A program made the translations under genes and the position numbers. 64,000 nt of DNA, taken from contig NZ_BMVM01000012.1 of assembly GCF_014650715.1 (NCBI RefSeq), positions 124,001 to 188,000 on the forward strand, read 5' to 3'. Every line of letters begins with the position of its first letter. The stretch's first letter is position 1. This DNA is from Streptomyces bluensis. Lineage in GTDB: Bacteria > Actinomycetota > Actinomycetes > Streptomycetales > Streptomycetaceae. Shown in pieces: positions 60,077 through 64,000 of the stretch. Under the pieces are notes generated by a model, which saw only the letters and a list, made by a program, of their open reading frames with translations, had not been told where the DNA came from and searched no databases.

Positions 60077-60565
60077 ATGCGGGATACCGGACTGCCGAAC
60101 CGGCCCGAGCCCCCTGGCGCGGGGTCAGTGGGCGAGCGCGGCGGGAAGAGTGTGGAGGTGCCGCACGGAGGCGACCCGGGGTCGCGCGGCCGTACAACGA
60201 TCGCCGACGGTGTGGTGGGAAAGATCGCCGGGATGGCCGCCCGGGATGTGCCGGGCATCCATTCGATGGGCGGTGGATTCGCCCGTGGCATGGGGGCCAT
60301 GCGTGAACGTATGCCCGGTGCCGGCGGGAAGTCCGTCACCAGCGGGGTGAAGGTCGAGGTCGGCGAGGTACAGACCGCGGTCGACCTGGAGATCGTCGTC
60401 GAGTACGGCGTCTCCATCATCGATGTCGCGAACGACGTCAGAGAGAACGTGATAGCCGCCATCGAGCGGATGACCGGTCTGGAAGTTGTCGAGGTCAACA
60501 TCGCCGTCGGCGATGTGCACGTGCCCGACGAGGACGAGGAACAACCAGAGCGGCGCCTTGAGTAA
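60077..60565 (+). CDS. Asp23/Gls24-family envelope stress protein
   Basis: 162 residues. The Asp23 core (TIADGVVGKIAGMAARDVPGI... EVQTAVDLEIVVEYGVSI... VEVNIAVGDVHVPDE) is complete after a 40-residue Gly-rich lead. Asp23 proteins sit at the membrane and are induced by envelope stress. Confidence 0.87.
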   Translation: MRDTGLPNRPEPPGAGSVGERGGKSVEVPHGGDPGSRGRTTIADGVVGKIAGMAARDVPGIHSMGGGFARGMGAMRERMPGAGGKSVTSGVKVEVGEVQTAVDLEIVVEYGVSIIDVANDVRENVIAAIERMTGLEVVEVNIAVGDVHVPDEDEEQPERRLE

Positions 60566-60921
60566 TCGCTTGCCGGAGCCGAAGCGAGCAAGGAGCGCAC
60601 CGGTTTTCGTGACAGCGATCGGTGGTGCCGACCGTCTTCGACGTCCTCGGTGCGCTGCTGCTCCTGGGCCTGGTCCACGGAGTACCGGCCCTGTGGGCAC
60701 TTCGCGAACTCGCCGTTGCGGGTAAAGACCGTCTGTGCGTTCTGGCGTTCTGGCGTTCTGGCGTTCTGGCGTTCTGGCGTTCTGGCGTTCTGGCGTTCTG
60801 CGGTGCGGTGCGGTGCGGTGGCCATGAGGGACGTCGGTGCGGCGTACGGCGGTGGCCAGAGGTTTCGGTTCGGGGTTGGTTTGTTGGATCTGGTCAGCCG
60901 CCGCTGTTCCGCCACCGGTAT
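60566..60921. other. Convergent intergenic region with microsatellite
   Basis: Between the ends of the Asp23 and sigJ genes. No gene supported. Contains an 8-bp and a 5-bp tandem array (60737-60820). Confidence 0.4.
60737..60820. repeat. 8-bp array (8 copies) followed by 5-bp array (4 copies)
   Basis: Eight perfect copies of GCGTTCTG (60737-60800) immediately followed by four copies of CGGTG (60801-60820). Unit lengths are not multiples of three. Confidence 0.97.
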
Positions 60922-61821
60922 TCATCGGAAGGCGAGCAGAGTCTCGGATTCGATGTGGGACAGCTTCTCCGGGTTGCGGACGTAGTAGAGGCCGGTGATG
61001 CGGGCGTCCTCGACGCGGATCGCCATGATGCCGTCGAGGGCGTCGTCCAGGCGTACGACGAGTGCCGGGTTGCCGTTGACCGTCGTGGGGGCGAGGGTGA
61101 GCGTGGCTTCGAGCTTGCTGGTGCGGCCGATGAACATGCGGACCACCTTCTCGGCGCCGATGACCGGCCGCCGCGCGGCCTGCTTGATGCCGCCGCCGTC
61201 GCTCATCAGGACGACGTCAGGGGCGAGCACGTCAAGGAGGCCCTGTAGGTCGCCGGTTTCGAACGCTCGCTGGAACGACTCCAGGACCGCCCGGGACTCG
61301 CTCGCGGACACCACCTTGCGCGGGCGGCGGGCGTCGACGTGTCGGCGGGCTCGGTGGGCGATCTGGCGCACCGCCGCAGGGGTCTTGTCGACGGCGGCGG
61401 CGATGTCGTCGTAGCCGACGTCGAAAACCTCGCGCAGCACGAAGACGGCGCGCTCCGTCGGCGACAGCGTCTCCAGGACGAGCATGAGCGCCATCGACAC
61501 GCTCTCGGCGAGTTCGACGTCCTGGGCCACGTCCGGCGCGGTGAGCAGGGGCTCCGGCAGCCAGGGTCCGACGTACGCCTCCCTGCGGCGTTTCATTGTG
61601 CGCAGCCGGTTGAGGGACTGTCGGGTCGTGATCCGGACCAGGTAGGCGCGGTGGTCGCGCACCTGTGACAAGTCGACCTCGGCCCACCGCAGCCAGGTTT
61701 CCTGGAGGACGTCTTCAGCATCGGCAGCCGATCCGAGCATCTCGTAGGCGACGGTGAAGAGCAGGTTGCGGTGGGCGATGAACGTCTCGGTCGCCGGGCC
61801 GGTCCGGTCGTGGTCTCTCAT
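60922..61821 (-). CDS. sigJ: ECF41-type sigma factor (SigJ)
   Basis: 299 residues. Region 2 (DAEDVLQETWLRW), the ECF41 linker motif WLPEPLL, region 4 (LSPTERAVFVLREVFDVGYDDIAAAVDKT) and a SnoaL-like C-terminal extension ending with NPEKL. The extension acts as a built-in regulator in this family; the usual DGGGK is DGGGI here. Start MRDHDRTGP is 4 bases after GAAGGGGCGAG. It follows the FAD oxidoreductase gene, the standard ECF41 partner. Confidence 0.93.
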   Translation of the reverse strand: MRDHDRTGPATETFIAHRNLLFTVAYEMLGSAADAEDVLQETWLRWAEVDLSQVRDHRAYLVRITTRQSLNRLRTMKRRREAYVGPWLPEPLLTAPDVAQDVELAESVSMALMLVLETLSPTERAVFVLREVFDVGYDDIAAAVDKTPAAVRQIAHRARRHVDARRPRKVVSASESRAVLESFQRAFETGDLQGLLDVLAPDVVLMSDGGGIKQAARRPVIGAEKVVRMFIGRTSKLEATLTLAPTTVNGNPALVVRLDDALDGIMAIRVEDARITGLYYVRNPEKLSHIESETLLAFR

Positions 61822-61895
61822 GTCTCGCCCCTTCTCGTCTCGCCCCATCTCGTCTCTTCTCGTCTCGTCTCGTCCCGCCCCTTCTCGTCTCGCGG
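61822..61895. repeat. Short CGAGA/GGGGCG repeats on the sigJ ribosome-binding site
   Basis: On the minus strand the stretch before the sigJ ATG is a mosaic of CGAGACGAGAAGGGGCG-like units. The last copy provides the Shine-Dalgarno sequence. Upstream copies repeat it at other spacings. Confidence 0.8.
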
Positions 61896-61945
61896 ACGGT
61901 CCTGGTTACTGGAGGCCTTCAAGCATGCATCCACAGCGCCTTCCT

Positions 61946-63199
61946 TCAGGCGGCCCGTGCGGGGGTGGTGGCCGGCGCCTCGTCGCGCCCGGCCTGCTGC
62001 AGCAGCCGCTGCTGGCGCTTGGTGCCGCCTGAGACTCGGTGCAGGCTGTACGAACCGGCCTTGCGTGCCTCGGCGGCCAGGTGCTTGACGATGCCCTTGC
62101 AGACGACTTCCTTGAGCTTCGCGCCAGGGCGACCGTCGATGTGGAACCACAACGCGACGTCGTACCGGTGGGCGAACTGGAAGATGCCTGCGCGACGGCC
62201 CAGGCTGATGCACTGGCCCGCGAACACCTGGTTGAGGGGCGAGGGTTGCTCACCCGCGATCCGGCTGAGCACCGTGTCGGCGGCCCGCGCGCCCAGAGGG
62301 ATCGCGGCCTGGCAGCTCATCCGCAACGGCAGGTCCGACGGCGCCGCCGAGTCCCCGGCCGCGACGATGCGTTCGTCGTCCACGCTCGTCAGCGTCTCGT
62401 CCGTGAGCAGGCGTCCCAGGGCGTCCGTGCTCAGCCCGCTGCGCCCGGCCAGGTCCGGCACGGCGAAGCCGGCGGTCCAGATGGTCACCTGGCTCGGCAG
62501 TTCGCGGCCGTCACCGAGCCGCACGGCATCGCGGGTCACCGCCGTCACCTTCGCGTCGGCCGCGCCGGCCGCGTCGGAGCCGTCGAGCACGGTCACCCCC
62601 AGCGCCGCCAGCCGCCCGGCCACCGAGCGTCGGCCCCGCGGATGCAGGTACGGGCCGAGTACTTCGCCGCAGACCAGGGTCACGTTGCGGCCGGTCTCCG
62701 CCAGCTCGGCGGCGGTCTCGATGCCGGTCGGACCGGCTCCGACCACCGTCACCGCGGCTGTCGCGGGAGCGGCGTCGACGATCGGCCGCAGCCGCTGCGC
62801 CTCCTCCAGGGTGGCGATCGGGTGGGCGAACTCGGCCGCTCCGGGCACGCGCGGGTCGGCGCTGCCGCTGCCCACCGCGTAGATCAGGTAGTCGTAGTCG
62901 AGCGCGCCGCCCGCCTCCAGCGTCACGCGGCGCCCTGCCGCGTCGATCCGTGTCACGGTGCCGACCACCAGCCGGACGTCCTCGGCCAGGACGTCTCGAT
63001 AGTCGACGACCGCATCGTCGGACCCGCCCACCAGCTGGTGCAGGCGGACCCGATGGACGAAGTTCGGGCGCGGGTTGATGAGTGTCACTGTCACGTCGTC
63101 ACGCTGCGTCAGGCGATTGGCGGCCATGACGCCGGCGTATCCCCCGCCGATCACGACGACATCGACATCAACATCTGTGTTCTTCGTGTTCTTCGCCAT
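61946..63199 (-). CDS. FAD-dependent oxidoreductase (NDH-2-like, ECF41 partner)
   Basis: 417 residues. FAD-binding GGGYAGVMAA at the N-terminus, NAD(P)-binding VVGAGPTGIETAAEL (about 150) and the second FAD site VDDERIVAAGDSA. It resembles type II NADH dehydrogenases without an obvious membrane helix. Operon with sigJ: 124-base gap, the same strand. The promoter upstream fits recognition by SigJ, so the pair is probably autoregulated. Confidence 0.92.
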   Translation of the reverse strand: MAKNTKNTDVDVDVVVIGGGYAGVMAANRLTQRDDVTVTLINPRPNFVHRVRLHQLVGGSDDAVVDYRDVLAEDVRLVVGTVTRIDAAGRRVTLEAGGALDYDYLIYAVGSGSADPRVPGAAEFAHPIATLEEAQRLRPIVDAAPATAAVTVVGAGPTGIETAAELAETGRNVTLVCGEVLGPYLHPRGRRSVAGRLAALGVTVLDGSDAAGAADAKVTAVTRDAVRLGDGRELPSQVTIWTAGFAVPDLAGRSGLSTDALGRLLTDETLTSVDDERIVAAGDSAAPSDLPLRMSCQAAIPLGARAADTVLSRIAGEQPSPLNQVFAGQCISLGRRAGIFQFAHRYDVALWFHIDGRPGAKLKEVVCKGIVKHLAAEARKAGSYSLHRVSGGTKRQQRLLQQAGRDEAPATTPARAA

Positions 63200-63237
63200 G
63201 GTGTCTCCCGTCTCCGTTTCCAGGGGTTCGGCCTCAA

Positions 63238-63264
63238 GACACCGCGTGATCGATCGCTGTGACA
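63238..63264 (-). promoter_or_regulatory. ECF41-type promoter (TGTCACA-N16-TGTC)
   Basis: On the minus strand TGTCACA (63264-63258) is followed after exactly 16 bases by TGTC (63241-63238), 38 bases before the oxidoreductase ATG. The ECF41 consensus as I recall is TGTCACA-N16-CGTC, one base different. Confidence 0.7.
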
Positions 63265-63278
63265 GCTTGTGAGGCAGA

Positions 63279-63914
63279 TCACTGCACGGGTGTGGACCCG
63301 GCCATGGAACCGCCCTGTTCTGCGGTGGTTGATGCCTCCGTCGACACCTCCGCCCATACCGTCTTGCCCACGGGATGACGGGGTGTCGAGCCCCAGCGCT
63401 CAGCCAGGACGTCCACCAGAAGCAGGCCGCGGCCCGACTCGCCGTCGGGGTACGACGAGGGTGGGGCGGCGGGTGGTCGCTTCGCGGCGGCTGCGTCGGC
63501 GACCTCGATCCGGATCAGGTCCGACGCCTCGTCGAGGGCGAGCCGGAGACCGAAGTCACGTCCCGGAACGCGGCCGTGCTGCACGGCGTTCGCGGTGAGT
63601 TCCGCGACGACGAGGGCGACCGTGCACGACACGTCCGACGCCGGTGGGTAACCCCACTCCTCCATGCGCCGCACGGCCAAGCGCCGGGCGTGCCGCGCGC
63701 CTCGCGGCGAGGAAGCGAACTGCGCGGTGAGCGGCGGGGGTTCGGTCGCTTCACCGTCAGTGGCTTCGCCGTCGAGCAGGACGGCTTCCGCCACGGGCGC
63801 TTCGGCGACGCTCCTTCGCGGTTCTTCGTCCGAGGTGGTCGTTCCTGTCAGCACAGCGTTTCCGTTCTTCTTGCCTGTCGAGCCCTGAGTCGTCCCGCGA
63901 TGTAGTCGAGTCAT
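63279..63914 (-). CDS. RsbW-like ATP-binding protein
   Basis: 211 residues. HATPase_c domain with N-box VVAELTANAVQHG and G-box GESGRGLLLVDVLAERW intact. The N-terminal 75 residues are a charged, low-complexity extension. Such regulators often act next to sigma factors; here sigJ lies two genes downstream but an ECF41 factor needs no separate anti-sigma factor. ATG giving MTRLHRG. Confidence 0.87.
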   Translation of the reverse strand: MTRLHRGTTQGSTGKKNGNAVLTGTTTSDEEPRRSVAEAPVAEAVLLDGEATDGEATEPPPLTAQFASSPRGARHARRLAVRRMEEWGYPPASDVSCTVALVVAELTANAVQHGRVPGRDFGLRLALDEASDLIRIEVADAAAAKRPPAAPPSSYPDGESGRGLLLVDVLAERWGSTPRHPVGKTVWAEVSTEASTTAEQGGSMAGSTPVQ

Positions 63915-63959
63915 CACGTTCCGCACTCAAGATTCGTCCCGCAGCCCTACGCTCGGAAG

Positions 63960-64000
63960 GTGACGCAGCCTTACCTTTTGGTTCGTAAGGGACGGAAGTG
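63960..64000 (+). CDS. Start of a rightward gene, cut by window end
   Basis: A GTG codon lies six bases after TACGCT, the same leaderless -10 arrangement seen for several genes in this window, and 13 codons follow without a stop (VTQPYLLVRKGRK). Too short to identify. Confidence 0.4.
   Translation, partial: MTQPYLLVRKGRK

Noticed and set aside
60622..61248. Plus-strand gene through the 8-bp array
   Set aside because: Opposite to sigJ and translated from microsatellite; no conserved sequence.

Overview
The window is high-GC actinomycete chromosome, almost certainly Streptomyces. Third codon positions are nearly all G or C, GTG starts and leaderless -10 boxes are common, and the left 43.8 kb carries bldG with its partner ATPase, a DECH-helicase/Tad-pilus block, crp, wblA and a wblA-adjacent penicillin-binding protein. 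From memory this order matches S. coelicolor SCO3545 to about SCO3582; that comparison was not computed.

Layout. 0.2-6.3 kb: methyltransferase, lipoprotein, proton-pumping pyrophosphatase and the bldG operon. 6.4-14.3 kb: DECH helicase facing a six-gene Tad/Flp pilus operon (CpaE-like, TadA, TadB, TadC, DUF4244 pilin, two TadE-like proteins). 14.3-16.9 kb: a 6C small RNA between the pilus operon and a HAD phosphatase, then a Fic-like protein. 16.9-27 kb: secreted deacetylase-like lipoprotein, a SulP transporter fused to a beta-carbonic anhydrase, acetyl-CoA synthetase, NhaA, a holin-X-like membrane protein and an epoxide-hydrolase-like enzyme. 27-34.9 kb: MarP-like protease, CoA-type Nudix, endonuclease III, Crp, nucleotidyltransferase, metallo-beta-lactamase fold, second Nudix, RidA, DUF4177. 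35-43.8 kb: two ArsA-like ATPases, WblA, class A PBP, YqeY, a phosphoesterase and a Pr6Pr membrane protein.

43.88-55.84 kb is an integrated actinomycete integrative and conjugative element (AICE) of the pSAM2 type. It sits in the 3' half of tRNA-Pro(CGG) and is bounded by 45-bp direct repeats. Its backbone is int, xis, a RepSA-like initiator, four small spread or transfer proteins, a DUF2637 protein, an FtsK-like translocase, an SCO3933-like protein and a GntR repressor. A second regulatory module follows: ATPase, CxxCxGxG mini-protein, second GntR and DUF1152 protein. The attR side carries cargo: an inverted-repeat locus that may be an origin or transfer site, a low-GC winged-helix/PLD-like gene and a stand-alone Mrr N-terminal domain. 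The two GntR proteins appear to use two different operator families, both visible in the DNA. The tRNA's own terminator now lies 12 kb away, beyond attR.

55.9-64 kb, beyond attR, holds CorA, a divergent DUF5994 pair, several small stress-type proteins including Asp23, an ECF41 sigma factor (SigJ type) co-directional with its FAD oxidoreductase behind a recognisable ECF41 promoter, and an RsbW-like ATPase.

A separate theme is that the chromosomal part, but not the AICE, contains about ten unrelated short tandem arrays (units of 5 to 27 bp). Nearly all lie between genes, and several form a stop codon or sit on a ribosome-binding site. Starts given here are inferred from Shine-Dalgarno or -10 placement and can differ from the longest reading frame.
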